Assembly: GCA_015068135.1 (NCBI GenBank)
Contig: SVLB01000010.1
Span: 1 to 62,029, forward strand
Source: Oscillospiraceae bacterium
GTDB taxonomy: Bacteria; Bacillota; Clostridia; Oscillospirales; Oscillospiraceae
DNA: 62,029 bases
Direction of reading: 5' to 3'
Below the pieces are notes generated by a model. That model did not search any database. It was not told the DNA's origin and worked only from the letters and a program-made list of their open reading frames with translations. Of this stretch, positions 33,520 to 42,467 are shown in pieces. The position numbers and the translations under genes are program-made. Position 1 is the first letter of the stretch; each line of letters starts with the position of its first letter.

Positions 33520-33775
33520 CAGAGTGTCAAAGAAGCCGCAAACCGTCAAAATAGGTGTGAATGGAAAAAGAAAGTAGCGTCATTGCGAGGCCACTTGTGG
33601 CCGTGGCAATCCGTTCTTCTTAAGCCCCAGAAAGGCTTGCTGCGCAAGATATTTTGACTTACTGCGCAAACCGGACTCTATCGTACCTATGTACGCCGAC
33701 GAGTCCGGTTTGCTTGTCTTTGCGGCTCCTTTGACCTCTGCCAGCTTGTCAAAAAAGAGCTTTTTGACAAGCTGA
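33520..33775 (+). repeat. 256-bp structured intergenic repeat, copy 3
   Basis: Same orientation, length, ends and internal stems as copy 1, with about a dozen differences by eye. It lies between the 5' side of the M20 gene and the 3' end of tRNA-Ala. Confidence 0.9.
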
Positions 33776-33811
33776 GAAAGATCCTGCCGAAAAATCGGCA
33801 GGATCTTTCTT
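33776..33811. terminator. Hairpin right of repeat copy 3, tRNA-Ala terminator
   Basis: Stem GATCCTGCCGA/TCGGCAGGATC, loop AAAA. On the minus strand it directly follows the tRNA CCA end and has a T-containing tail. Confidence 0.75.
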
Positions 33812-33887
33812 TGGTGGACTTGAAGGGATTCGAACCCTCGACCCCCACAATGCGAATGTGGTGCGCTCCCAACTGCGCTACAAGCCC
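33812..33887 (-). tRNA. tRNA-Ala (anticodon CGC)
   Basis: A 76-nt cloverleaf. The acceptor stem GGGCTTG/CAAGTCC contains the G3-U70 pair that identifies alanine tRNAs. The D arm is AGCGCAGTTGGGAGCGC, the anticodon arm CCACA-TTCGCAT-TGTGG (anticodon at 33852-33854), and the T arm has GTTCGAATC. The 3' end is encoded ACCA. Confidence 0.95.
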
Positions 33888-33974
33888 TTATGCAACTGTC
33901 CCAAATTATAACACCGCAATGCGGTATTTGTCAAGAAGCAACATTCATGCGAGGAGCGATCCTGAAGAAAAAAT

Positions 33975-34745
33975 TCAAAACTCTGTCCGGGCGTAGGATT
34001 GTGCAGAGGGGGGATAGCCGAAATACTTTTTGTATGCGGTGGCAAAGTTCTTTGGATCGGTAAAGCCGACTTTCTCACTGATTACAGAGATGGGATCGTA
34101 ACCGGCATTGAGAAGATCCCGGGCTCGCTGGAGCCGCAGACCGGTCAGATATTGTTTGGGAGATTGCCCAAGCTCCTGGTGGAACAGACGGCGCAAATAA
34201 GCCTCGCTCACATTCAGCCGTTTGGCGATCCATCCCACAGAGCAGGCCGGATCTCTCAGCTCGACCTTCATCAGACTAATGGCTCGGACGACCAGCGACT
34301 TCATGGAAGTTTCCTGGGGCTCAAACTTTCGGTATATCTCGCCAAAGATCCGATATAGCAAAGACGTGGCTCTGTAATAATACCCGGGCTTCTTTTCTGT
34401 CCATTCGGTGAGCGCTTTCCGAAAAAGGGGATAGACGGTGTCGTAATCCAGTCCACGAATCACCTGGACTTTGGTGTCCGGGGCAGGCGGGTCCATAATA
34501 AAGTGGATCACGATCATTTTATCCACAGTGCAATGCCTGGTATAGCCGCAGCCTGAGGGGACGAATGCCAGGTCGTGATTGCGCATTTTTACGGTTATCC
34601 CACCGGTATCAAAGCTGGCGTCTGATTCAAGGCGCAGAGACAGGGCATCAAATTTTCTATGCTTCGTTCGGCTCTCCGGAGTTTCTTCCTGCCAGTAAAT
34701 TACATCCAAAAGCCGCAGATCCATGCTCTCCCGTTCAAAAAGCAT
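33975..34745 (-). CDS. AraC-family regulator
   Basis: A 256-residue regulator. The N-terminal part (about 1-150) is a divergent cupin-like sensor. The C-terminal double helix-turn-helix is clear (CSVGWIAKRLNVSEAYLRRL; ISVISEKVGFTDPKNFATAY, then KYFGYPPS). GGAGG lies seven bases before ATG 34745. It is downstream of a second araC gene on the same strand, with its own promoter. Proximity suggests control of the 35827-49958 block. Confidence 0.87.
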   Translation of the reverse strand: MLFERESMDLRLLDVIYWQEETPESRTKHRKFDALSLRLESDASFDTGGITVKMRNHDLAFVPSGCGYTRHCTVDKMIVIHFIMDPPAPDTKVQVIRGLDYDTVYPLFRKALTEWTEKKPGYYYRATSLLYRIFGEIYRKFEPQETSMKSLVVRAISLMKVELRDPACSVGWIAKRLNVSEAYLRRLFHQELGQSPKQYLTGLRLQRARDLLNAGYDPISVISEKVGFTDPKNFATAYKKYFGYPPSAQSYARTEF

Positions 34746-34767
34746 ACGGTCACCTCCATTTTACAAT

Positions 34768-34827
34768 AGCATAACATAAGCAGTTGCGAAAATCAAACCT
34801 TTTCGCATGGTTCTGCGGTTTTTTCGC
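34768..34827 (-). promoter_or_regulatory. Promoter of araC (33975) with GCGAAAA repeats
   Basis: Minus strand TTGATT (34791-34796), 17-bp spacer, TATGCT (34768-34773). An inverted repeat GCGAAAA-N7-TTTTCGC (34786-34806) covers the -35 box, and a further TTTTCGC (34821-34827) repeats exactly 21 bp away, two helical turns. It looks like a multi-site regulator binding region. Confidence 0.5.
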
Positions 34828-34884
34828 AAAACAGACTGTGCTAATATGTAAATGGGAATCAAATTAATCCCGGCATAGTTTCGA

Positions 34885-35664
34885 TTATACCCGATATGTG
34901 GTGTTATTCCGAAATTTTCCTGGGGTGATCCCAACTCTGCGTTTGAAGCAATCGGAAAAATAGGCGTGGGATTGAAAACCGCAAGCGACAGCCACTTCGG
35001 CAATGGATTTTTGTGTATTCATCAGCATGGCTTTGGCAGCGATAATCCTGCGGTCCAGAATGGCTTCATGGGGGCTTATGCCCCGGACCTGAATAAACAG
35101 CTTATGCAGGTATGAGGTGCTGACGTTGCAATAATTAGCAAGCTGATCGACGGTCAGGGCCTTGGCATAGTTTGCGTTAATAAAGCGGATCGCCTTGGAG
35201 ACGGTTCTGTTCGTTTGGCTGGAAATACCGTCAGGACGGGAGGCTTGCTCCGACAGCTTTCCAATCAACTGCAGAAGCTTACCATGGGCGATCAGGCTGT
35301 CCGAGGTTTTCGAGGACAAAAACAGCTTAATGATGCTGTGGAAGGTATCCTCATAAAAGGGATCCTGGGTATGCGTTATGGAGGGAATGGAGTCGATCAC
35401 CTGCTTAAAATCTCCGGTTACATCCAGCAGATGCATATACAGACAGCAGAACGGCAGGGTACAGTTTCGGCGGTCACCGGGCTTTGCAATGAGAATATCT
35501 CCCTTTCGGGTGTGCCAGGTTTTTCCGTTGACCTCTACAGTACCTCCGGCTTCCAGCATATATTCCAGCTCATATACGGTGACCGTTCTGACGGGCTCTT
35601 CTTCATCTTCGGTGGTGGCTACAAATAAGCTGGCGGAGCGTATAACGGGTAATTGTCGATACAT
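34885..35664 (-). CDS. AraC-family regulator
   Basis: A 259-residue regulator with a cupin-like N-terminus (YELEYMLEAGGTVEV, RKGDILIAKPGDRR) and a C-terminal double helix-turn-helix (LTVDQLANYCNVSTSYLHKL; SIAEVAVACGFQSHAYFSDC, then GITPGKFR). GAGGGA precedes the ATG. Divergent from the giant beta-helix lipoprotein gene, the natural target. Confidence 0.87.
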   Translation of the reverse strand: MYRQLPVIRSASLFVATTEDEEEPVRTVTVYELEYMLEAGGTVEVNGKTWHTRKGDILIAKPGDRRNCTLPFCCLYMHLLDVTGDFKQVIDSIPSITHTQDPFYEDTFHSIIKLFLSSKTSDSLIAHGKLLQLIGKLSEQASRPDGISSQTNRTVSKAIRFINANYAKALTVDQLANYCNVSTSYLHKLFIQVRGISPHEAILDRRIIAAKAMLMNTQKSIAEVAVACGFQSHAYFSDCFKRRVGITPGKFRNNTTYRV

Positions 35665-35713
35665 GAGATATCCCTCTTTATGATCATGATAGAAAATCTA
35701 AAATAATGAAACG

Positions 35714-35761
35714 ATATTGGATAGAATTTCATCTGTAAATTCGATATTATCATATTGGATA
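35714..35761 (+). promoter_or_regulatory. Direct repeats ATATTGGATA in the araC/beta-helix intergenic region
   Basis: The decamer ATATTGGATA occurs at 35714-35723 and again at 35752-35761, 38 bp apart, between the divergent araC and the lipoprotein start. They are candidate AraC-type operators. The promoter boxes nearby are unclear; TATAAC near 35780 is a possible -10. Confidence 0.45.
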
Positions 35762-35826
35762 ATGTTTGTAAAGGTTATTTATAACAATATTGCAGATAGG
35801 CCTTATGTAAAAGTGCAAGGAGGAAA

Positions 35827-38800
35827 ATGATGGAAAAACGAAAACTATATGTTAGGATGCTGCTGACTATGGTACTTGTCGCGGTAAGCCTTCTTGCGCT
35901 TTCGGCCTGTAATCGGCAAGCAGAGGAGATTCCAACAACCGAGGCGGCTCCGCTTCCTGATTATAAGCTCTATTGGAATGTGGATAAGGATGCCTTTGGG
36001 GGCGATACTGGTCCCAGAAAGGCAGAGCCCGACGGAAGCTACATACTTCGCCTCTTTGCGGATGGTCAGTTTACCGAATGCAGAGTCCCCGACAGTGCCA
36101 CTGTCAGTAAGATCGACAGATCCTATCTGACTGCGCTGACTTTGGACGAGAACCAAACGGTGACAAAGGTTTGGGACTTGAATGCCCTGCCGGTGGAGAT
36201 CCTGTCCGACGAATTCTACGTTCAAAGTGTAGAAGGGTCTGTGGTCTTGGTAAATTCCAGCTACCGTTTTGACGGAATGGAGGCCTCCTTTACGCTTTCG
36301 GATGCTACCGGAATCTACGATATGACCGGAGTATCCGGTGAGCCGGGAACCAGCACGCATTTGCAGGAAAACGACCGTGTGATCGCGGTTGGCAGCAACG
36401 GTGTTGCCGATGCGGTTTATGTATTTGGCAGAGAAGGGATCAATTCCCGGATCACCCGTTACTGCGAACAATGCAAGCAGGAGGTCAGCTGGTCCAACTG
36501 GTATCATGAGGACAATCTTCCCGTAGCCACAGGTCATTATTACCTGGTGACGGATGTGACACTGACCGGACAGAAGTCCATCCCAGAAAACGAGACGATT
36601 TGCCTGGACCTGAACGGCCATACAGTTACAGGTGCGGAAAATGCCCGAATTTATTCGCTTCATTATGAGGGTGTTACGTTGTCTCTATTTGATTACTCCG
36701 ATACCCAAAGCGGCAAACTGGTTGCCTGGGGTGAGACCTGTCCCCAAGGCGCGTGTGTCTGGGTGCGTTTTGGAAGCTTTAATCTGTACGGTGGAACGTT
36801 GGACGGCAGCGGTGCAGTCAGCAATGTAAACGGTGTAACCGTTGCGGTGCCTAAAAATGCGGTAATGCATATGTTCGGCGGTACGGTCATTGGCGGCAAG
36901 ACCACCTATGCGTTCAACAAGCAGACCGGTGCGGCGATCAACAGTATGGGCGGCGCTGTCAGCGTAGCAGGTACGCTGAATATGTACGGTGGCACGATCC
37001 GTGATGGCTATGCCAGCTGCTACCGTAACGAACAGAAGAACAGCTACTCCCAGGGCTATGGCGGCAATGTGCTGGTTGCGGGCGGCAGCTTTACCATGCA
37101 CGACGGTATTATTGAAAACGGCATCGCAGAAGGCGGTGGCGGTAATGTATATGTGACCTCAAAGGGCGCTTTCCACATGAAGGGCGGAACCCTCAGCGGC
37201 GGAAAGACGCTGATGAAGGGGAAAAACGGAGGAAACCTGGTAATAGGCAGTAATTGCGAATTTACCCTCTCCGGCGGCACCATCACCGGCGGTATTAGCC
37301 ATAATTACGGCGGCAATATCCATATGCTTGGCACGATGACGATGACCGGCGGTATCATCACCGACGGTAAAGTGCTGGATATTCAAACCGGCATTGCCAA
37401 AGAGGATCATACAGCCAAAAATCTTTTCCTGGTCAACGGCTCTATGACCATGTCCGGCGGCGAGATCACCGGCTATATGAACGTAACGGACTCCAAGCAG
37501 TATGACGGTGTGAAGCCCTATCTCTGCGTATCCGATACAGCGCGGATCACCGGCGCTCAGCCGGGGCACACGAATCTTTTCCTGAACACGGGAAATGATG
37601 GCTATAGCCTGGACGTGACGATCCTGTCTGAGGGCGCAAAGATCGGGGTCTCTGCAAGCGGTAAATTTACCAATAAGACCAGTTATGCCAATGTTGGGTA
37701 TTTTACTTCGGATATTGGAGCGCAGATCATCCATGTTGGAGGCTGTCTGTTCGTGGGCAGATGGGGCTGCTTGTGCGGAGGCGGAAGTGAGCATATTGGC
37801 GAATGTGACGGCTCCCTGCATGCCTGGAAGGCATGGGGCTCTGCTACCTCGCTTCCTACTGCGGACGGATACTATTATCTGACAAAGGACGTCTGCTGTA
37901 ATCAAAGCGGCATTCAATCCGGCGCCCACGTGTACCTGGATCTGAACGGAAAGACTGTTTCCGCAAAGGGTACTTCCCGGATCTACGCGACCTTCCAGGA
38001 GAATTCTCACCTGACGATCACTGACTCCGGTAAGACCGGAAAGCTGGTGACTGCTGTTCAGGACGGACAGCAGGGACTGGGTGTATGGGTGCGCTACGGC
38101 AGCTTTACACTTTACGGCGGAACCATCGATGCTTCCCAGGCAACGGGCATCCTCAACGGTGTGGCGATACGGGTAGACGGAAACACAAGCTTTACCATGT
38201 ATGGTGGCACCGTTATGGGAGGAACGGCCAAAGTAAATGATAAAGGAGCAAACGGAAGCGGCGGAAGCGTCCATGTGAAAGGCACATTTTCCATGCATGG
38301 CGGTACGGTCTGCGGCGGTCGGTCTCATGGCCACGGCGGTAATATCTGCGTTGACAGCGGTGGCGTATTCCGGATGTCCGGCGGTACACTTACCGGCGGT
38401 ATGAATCTGGAAAGCGGAAAAAGCGGTGGCAATGTCTATATTGTGGGCGGTGGCACCATGGAGCTTTCCGGCGGCATCGTATCCGATGGCATGACCCGAA
38501 ACATCGGCGGCAATATTTACGGTGCCGGTGTGCTGAATATGTCCGGTGGCACGGTTACCGGCGGTCTGCGTTATCAGACCGCTGAGGACGGAACGGTTAC
38601 TACCAGCACCTTTGCCGGCGGCAATGTCCAGCTGGTAAGCGGACAGCTTACGATGTCCGGCGGCCTTATTGAGGGCTATGCCACTGTTACCAGTTATAAC
38701 GATAAGCCCGCCTCTGTGACGGTATCCGGTAATGCCCGGATCATCGGCGGCGAAAACAGTTTGGATCTTTCCCTGGTTGCCCAGGGGACGGCTACTGAGC

Positions 38801-41007
38801 CGCCGGTTGTAAACATCGAAGGCATCCTTGCTGACGATGCGCTGATCGGACTGGTATATACCGGCTTCTTCAGCGGTCCAACCACAAAGGACAATGGGGA
38901 TAATTTTGTGGTACGTGGGCAGCTGGAGATCGGCCATTATGATGGCAGATTGGCGGCAGGCATCCGGTATCACTGTGCCTGCGGCGCGGCCGGGGAAGAA
39001 CATAAGCCCGGCTGTGACCGGGAGCAGAAGGTTTGGAATGCCTGGGTCAGTCAGACAACGCTTCCCAGCAGCGAGGGCTATTGGTTCCTGATGCAGGATG
39101 TGACCGGGTGCGGCCAGACCAATATTCAGGAAAATGCCCATGTATTCCTGGACCTGAACGGCAAAACGGTGACAGGCAAAGCCGGTTCCAGAATTTACGC
39201 GACCTTCTATGAAGGCGCTTGCCTGACGGTGACGGACTCCAGCATAGAGCAGACCGGTGCTTTGATCGGCTCCGGAGAATCTGCAGATCAGGGTAAGGTC
39301 GTATGGGTCCGTTACGGCAGCTTCACCCTATACGGGGGAACCCTGGATGCATCCCGGGTAATAACAACCTCTAACGGTGCGGCAGTCTATCTCCCCGGAG
39401 GAACGGAATTTACCATGAATGGCGGCACGATCATCAGTGGTACAGCGGCCTTGGGCGGCGGTATCTACAGTGCAGGAGCTGTTACGGTAAATGGCGGCCT
39501 GATCACAAGAGGGCATGGCAATACCGGAAGCGCCCTTGTCCATACCACCGGTGCAAATGCCAGCTTTACGGTGACCGGAGGCGTTATAGACGGAGCCTCT
39601 GAGGCAGGTAACGGTCTGCAGACCGCTGCCGTTACAGCCACCGGCGGCTGCGTTGTGACAATGAAGGGCGGCAGTATTTTGGGTAAGCCCTGCGGACTGT
39701 ATCTGTACAGTTCGACACTGGAAATGGAAGCTGGAACCATAGGCGGTGCCCATGTCTATGTGAACGGTGGCGTAAACAGCGGAAGCACTGCCAATATCCG
39801 TGGCGGCACCCTGGAAAGCGGAATTTACTACTACCGGGGTAGTGGAGCGGTTTCCGGTGCGCCCGATATTTCCGGCGGCTTTGGATTGAAGCTTGCGGAA
39901 GGAAAGACCTTTACCCTGGGAGACTTGACCGAAGGCGCCCAGATCCTGATCACCTGCGAAGATGGGGGACGGATCATTGCTCCCGATGTTGCGGATCCCA
40001 CGGATCTGCAGTATTTGCAGTGTGCGGTAAAGGATCAAAGCCTTTCCTATACGGACAACGGACTTTATTTAAGCAAGGGGAAATTTGGGTGTAAGGTTTG
40101 TGGCGGCGTATATGACGGCTGTGAGCACAGCGAAATGGTGGAGTGGACGCCGCTCGGTGGTGATCTGAGTGTGATCAACCAAAGCGGAAACTACTATCTG
40201 ACCCAAGATATTACCCTCAAGGGTCAGCTGAGCGTGGCAAAAAATGCCCGGATCACTTTGGATCTTAACGGCTATTGCCTGTCCGCCAACGGACGGGTAC
40301 TGGCTCTGAACAATCCCTCCCATCTGACCGTCACTGACAGTGCAGGCTCCGGCAGGATCCAAAGTACGACCAATACCCGGGACAACGGAATGCTCCTGAA
40401 TATTAACCATGCCGATGCGGTGGTTACCTTATATGCCGGTATCCTGGACGGTTCCGGGATCACCAATGCCAATAACGGCGGAGCTGTTAATGTGGCAGGA
40501 ACCTTCCGAATGTATGGAGGAACCGTTGTCGGCGGTCAGGCAGCCAACGGCGGTGCGGTGCGTGTCGTAGGCAGTGGCGTTATGGAAATGTATGACGGTC
40601 TCATCTACGGTGGAACGGCAAGCGCATTGGGCGACAATATTTACCTGGCCGGAAGCAAGACGTCAACCTTTGCAGGCGGACAGATTGCCGGTGGCGTACA
40701 CTATGCCAGCGGTGGCCTGAAGGCCTCCGGTGATGTGGTGATCGACAGAATGCTGACTGAGCAGCTGGGAGAAACCCTTTCAATACCGGGCTACAGTCTG
40801 CGGCTGAACGGAAATAAGCAGGTGGATGCCGGTCTTGGCCTGGCAGAGGGGGCAAAGATTTGTATCACCCTCAGTGGGACGAACAACATCATTGCCACCA
40901 ACGTACTGGATGCGGCCCAGGGTGCATACTTCTTCCTTGACGGGAGCGAGTGTGATCGCACCTATGATCCCACAGCCAAAACCTTGACCCTGACGGAGCA
41001 GGACTGA
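35827..41007 (+). CDS. Giant beta-helix repeat lipoprotein (1726 aa)
   Basis: The signal peptide ends in a lipobox (LSAC, about Cys28), then a roughly 180-residue N-terminal domain of unknown type. Four long modules follow, beginning near residues 210, 647, 1049 and 1422. Each opens with a Cys cluster (such as CLCGGGSEHIGEC or CACGAAGEEHKPGC) and a W..W...LP..(D/E)G.Y.L..DV strand, then LDLNGKTV, LTVTDS, WVRYGSFTLYGGTLDGS, then many GGT/GGN rungs (MSGGTLTGG). The rung pattern predicts a right-handed parallel beta-helix, extracellular and membrane-anchored. It has no LPXTG motif and no recognised catalytic motif. Either of two adjacent ATGs may start it (AAGGAGG upstream). The modules recur in the protein at 44514. 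Possible roles: adhesion or binding of a surface glycan or glycolipid. Confidence 0.85.
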   Translation: MMEKRKLYVRMLLTMVLVAVSLLALSACNRQAEEIPTTEAAPLPDYKLYWNVDKDAFGGDTGPRKAEPDGSYILRLFADGQFTECRVPDSATVSKIDRSYLTALTLDENQTVTKVWDLNALPVEILSDEFYVQSVEGSVVLVNSSYRFDGMEASFTLSDATGIYDMTGVSGEPGTSTHLQENDRVIAVGSNGVADAVYVFGREGINSRITRYCEQCKQEVSWSNWYHEDNLPVATGHYYLVTDVTLTGQKSIPENETICLDLNGHTVTGAENARIYSLHYEGVTLSLFDYSDTQSGKLVAWGETCPQGACVWVRFGSFNLYGGTLDGSGAVSNVNGVTVAVPKNAVMHMFGGTVIGGKTTYAFNKQTGAAINSMGGAVSVAGTLNMYGGTIRDGYASCYRNEQKNSYSQGYGGNVLVAGGSFTMHDGIIENGIAEGGGGNVYVTSKGAFHMKGGTLSGGKTLMKGKNGGNLVIGSNCEFTLSGGTITGGISHNYGGNIHMLGTMTMTGGIITDGKVLDIQTGIAKEDHTAKNLFLVNGSMTMSGGEITGYMNVTDSKQYDGVKPYLCVSDTARITGAQPGHTNLFLNTGNDGYSLDVTILSEGAKIGVSASGKFTNKTSYANVGYFTSDIGAQIIHVGGCLFVGRWGCLCGGGSEHIGECDGSLHAWKAWGSATSLPTADGYYYLTKDVCCNQSGIQSGAHVYLDLNGKTVSAKGTSRIYATFQENSHLTITDSGKTGKLVTAVQDGQQGLGVWVRYGSFTLYGGTIDASQATGILNGVAIRVDGNTSFTMYGGTVMGGTAKVNDKGANGSGGSVHVKGTFSMHGGTVCGGRSHGHGGNICVDSGGVFRMSGGTLTGGMNLESGKSGGNVYIVGGGTMELSGGIVSDGMTRNIGGNIYGAGVLNMSGGTVTGGLRYQTAEDGTVTTSTFAGGNVQLVSGQLTMSGGLIEGYATVTSYNDKPASVTVSGNARIIGGENSLDLSLVAQGTATEPPVVNIEGILADDALIGLVYTGFFSGPTTKDNGDNFVVRGQLEIGHYDGRLAAGIRYHCACGAAGEEHKPGCDREQKVWNAWVSQTTLPSSEGYWFLMQDVTGCGQTNIQENAHVFLDLNGKTVTGKAGSRIYATFYEGACLTVTDSSIEQTGALIGSGESADQGKVVWVRYGSFTLYGGTLDASRVITTSNGAAVYLPGGTEFTMNGGTIISGTAALGGGIYSAGAVTVNGGLITRGHGNTGSALVHTTGANASFTVTGGVIDGASEAGNGLQTAAVTATGGCVVTMKGGSILGKPCGLYLYSSTLEMEAGTIGGAHVYVNGGVNSGSTANIRGGTLESGIYYYRGSGAVSGAPDISGGFGLKLAEGKTFTLGDLTEGAQILITCEDGGRIIAPDVADPTDLQYLQCAVKDQSLSYTDNGLYLSKGKFGCKVCGGVYDGCEHSEMVEWTPLGGDLSVINQSGNYYLTQDITLKGQLSVAKNARITLDLNGYCLSANGRVLALNNPSHLTVTDSAGSGRIQSTTNTRDNGMLLNINHADAVVTLYAGILDGSGITNANNGGAVNVAGTFRMYGGTVVGGQAANGGAVRVVGSGVMEMYDGLIYGGTASALGDNIYLAGSKTSTFAGGQIAGGVHYASGGLKASGDVVIDRMLTEQLGETLSIPGYSLRLNGNKQVDAGLGLAEGAKICITLSGTNNIIATNVLDAAQGAYFFLDGSECDRTYDPTAKTLTLTEQD

Positions 41008-41032
41008 TCCTGCCAAGAGAAACGAGGAAGCT

Positions 41033-42448
41033 ATGATGAAAAAAACAATTGTGGCACTCCTGTGCATGGCATTCGTGCTTATGTGCGTGGGATGCCGGGA
41101 GGAGGCTCCCCAGGCAACAGAAGCCCAGGGGGAATTTACCGTAGGCTACGGACGTGCCAATGTAACACCCAAAGTACCTGTGGGACTGACCGGCTTTGGC
41201 AATGCCTCTACCCGGATCTCTGATAATCTTCTGAGCTATCTTTACCTGACATGCCTGGCAGTGACAGATGCTGACGGCAATACAGTGCTGCTCTATGGCG
41301 TGGATGCCACCAGCTCTGACGGAGATGTGACCATGGCTCTGCGCTCTGCGGTAGAGAAAGCTACCGGAATACCCGGTGAGAACATTATGATCAGTGCTAC
41401 CCATACCCACTCTGCACCGGAGATCACCAATCCTGTATTTCAGAGCCTTCTTCTGACCGGTGCGGTGGAAGCGGCGCAAACGGCATTGGAAGACCGGGCA
41501 CCGGCAACGGTTTATGTGGGTACTGTTATGACGGAAAAACTGAACTTTGTCCGTCACTATATCCAGGAAAACGGTGCTTATGTGGGAAACAACTTCGGCG
41601 ATTACAGTGTAAGCCCTATTGTAGGACATACCACAAAGGCCGATGGCGAAATGCAGCTGATCCGCTTTGACCGGGAGGAAAAGGACATTATCCTGATGAA
41701 TTTCCAGGCACATCCCACCATGACCGGCGGTGCAAGCAAATACGATATTTCCGCGGATTTTATTGGTGCTTGCCGGGAGAAAATGGAAAAGGAACTGGAT
41801 TGCAGCTTCCTGTATTTTACCGGAGCCGGCGGAAATCTGAATACTACCAGCAAGATCCCGGAAGAGAACCTTGCCGAATCGGTGGATTATAAGCTCCACG
41901 GTCATACCCTTGCCCAGTATGCCATTGACAATATTCATTCCCTGACCCAGGTGGACAGCGGCAGGGTGCAGGTGATCAACCGGGACTATCAGGGAAAGTG
42001 TTCCCACGATGAGGACGGAGATCTGATCCAGTACGTTCCACTGGTAAATAATGCCTATAATTCCGGCGGCGCTGCTGCAGCACAGCGGGCAGGACAGCCT
42101 TATGGGATCAACAGTGTCTACCATGCCAGAGCCATCACCCGCAGAGCGGGCGGTACCTACGGTGAATACCTGGATATTCCCATCAGCACAGTAGCCTTTG
42201 GGGATGTGGCCTTTGTGGTGGCACCTTATGAGATGTTTGATGTAAACGGAATGACTATCAAAGAAGACAGCCCCTATGAAATGACGTTTGTTTTGACCAC
42301 AGCCAACGATGGCTTTTCCTACATTGCGCCGGAATATGCCTTTGACCACGGCTGCTATGAGGTAGATATGCGTTATTTTGTCCGGGGGACTGCTGAAGCT
42401 CTTGTGGATGCCTATTTGGAAATGCTCAATACCATGAAGCAGTCCTGA
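41033..42448 (+). CDS. Neutral/alkaline ceramidase-family lipoprotein (copy 3)
   Basis: A 471-residue lipoprotein (VGC lipobox, Cys21). The family motifs are TVGYGRANVTPKVPVGLTGF, SATHTHSAPE, NFQAHPTM, PYEMFD and NDGFSYIAPEYAFDHGCYE, keeping the His, His, Glu and Tyr positions. The active-site Ser region reads GAGGNLNTTS, with Asn again at the serine place by eye. It is more distant from copies 1 and 2 than they are from each other. It lies 25 bases after the beta-helix gene and 19 before the glycosidase gene, so probably one operon. Confidence 0.85.
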   Translation: MMKKTIVALLCMAFVLMCVGCREEAPQATEAQGEFTVGYGRANVTPKVPVGLTGFGNASTRISDNLLSYLYLTCLAVTDADGNTVLLYGVDATSSDGDVTMALRSAVEKATGIPGENIMISATHTHSAPEITNPVFQSLLLTGAVEAAQTALEDRAPATVYVGTVMTEKLNFVRHYIQENGAYVGNNFGDYSVSPIVGHTTKADGEMQLIRFDREEKDIILMNFQAHPTMTGGASKYDISADFIGACREKMEKELDCSFLYFTGAGGNLNTTSKIPEENLAESVDYKLHGHTLAQYAIDNIHSLTQVDSGRVQVINRDYQGKCSHDEDGDLIQYVPLVNNAYNSGGAAAAQRAGQPYGINSVYHARAITRRAGGTYGEYLDIPISTVAFGDVAFVVAPYEMFDVNGMTIKEDSPYEMTFVLTTANDGFSYIAPEYAFDHGCYEVDMRYFVRGTAEALVDAYLEMLNTMKQS

Positions 42449-42467
42449 TCTGAAAAGGAGGATCCAT

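Noticed and set aside
19829..33775. CRISPR-like or insertion-sequence interpretation of the 256-bp repeats
   Set aside because: Copies are 256 bp, dispersed by thousands of bases, without spacers and without a transposase frame.
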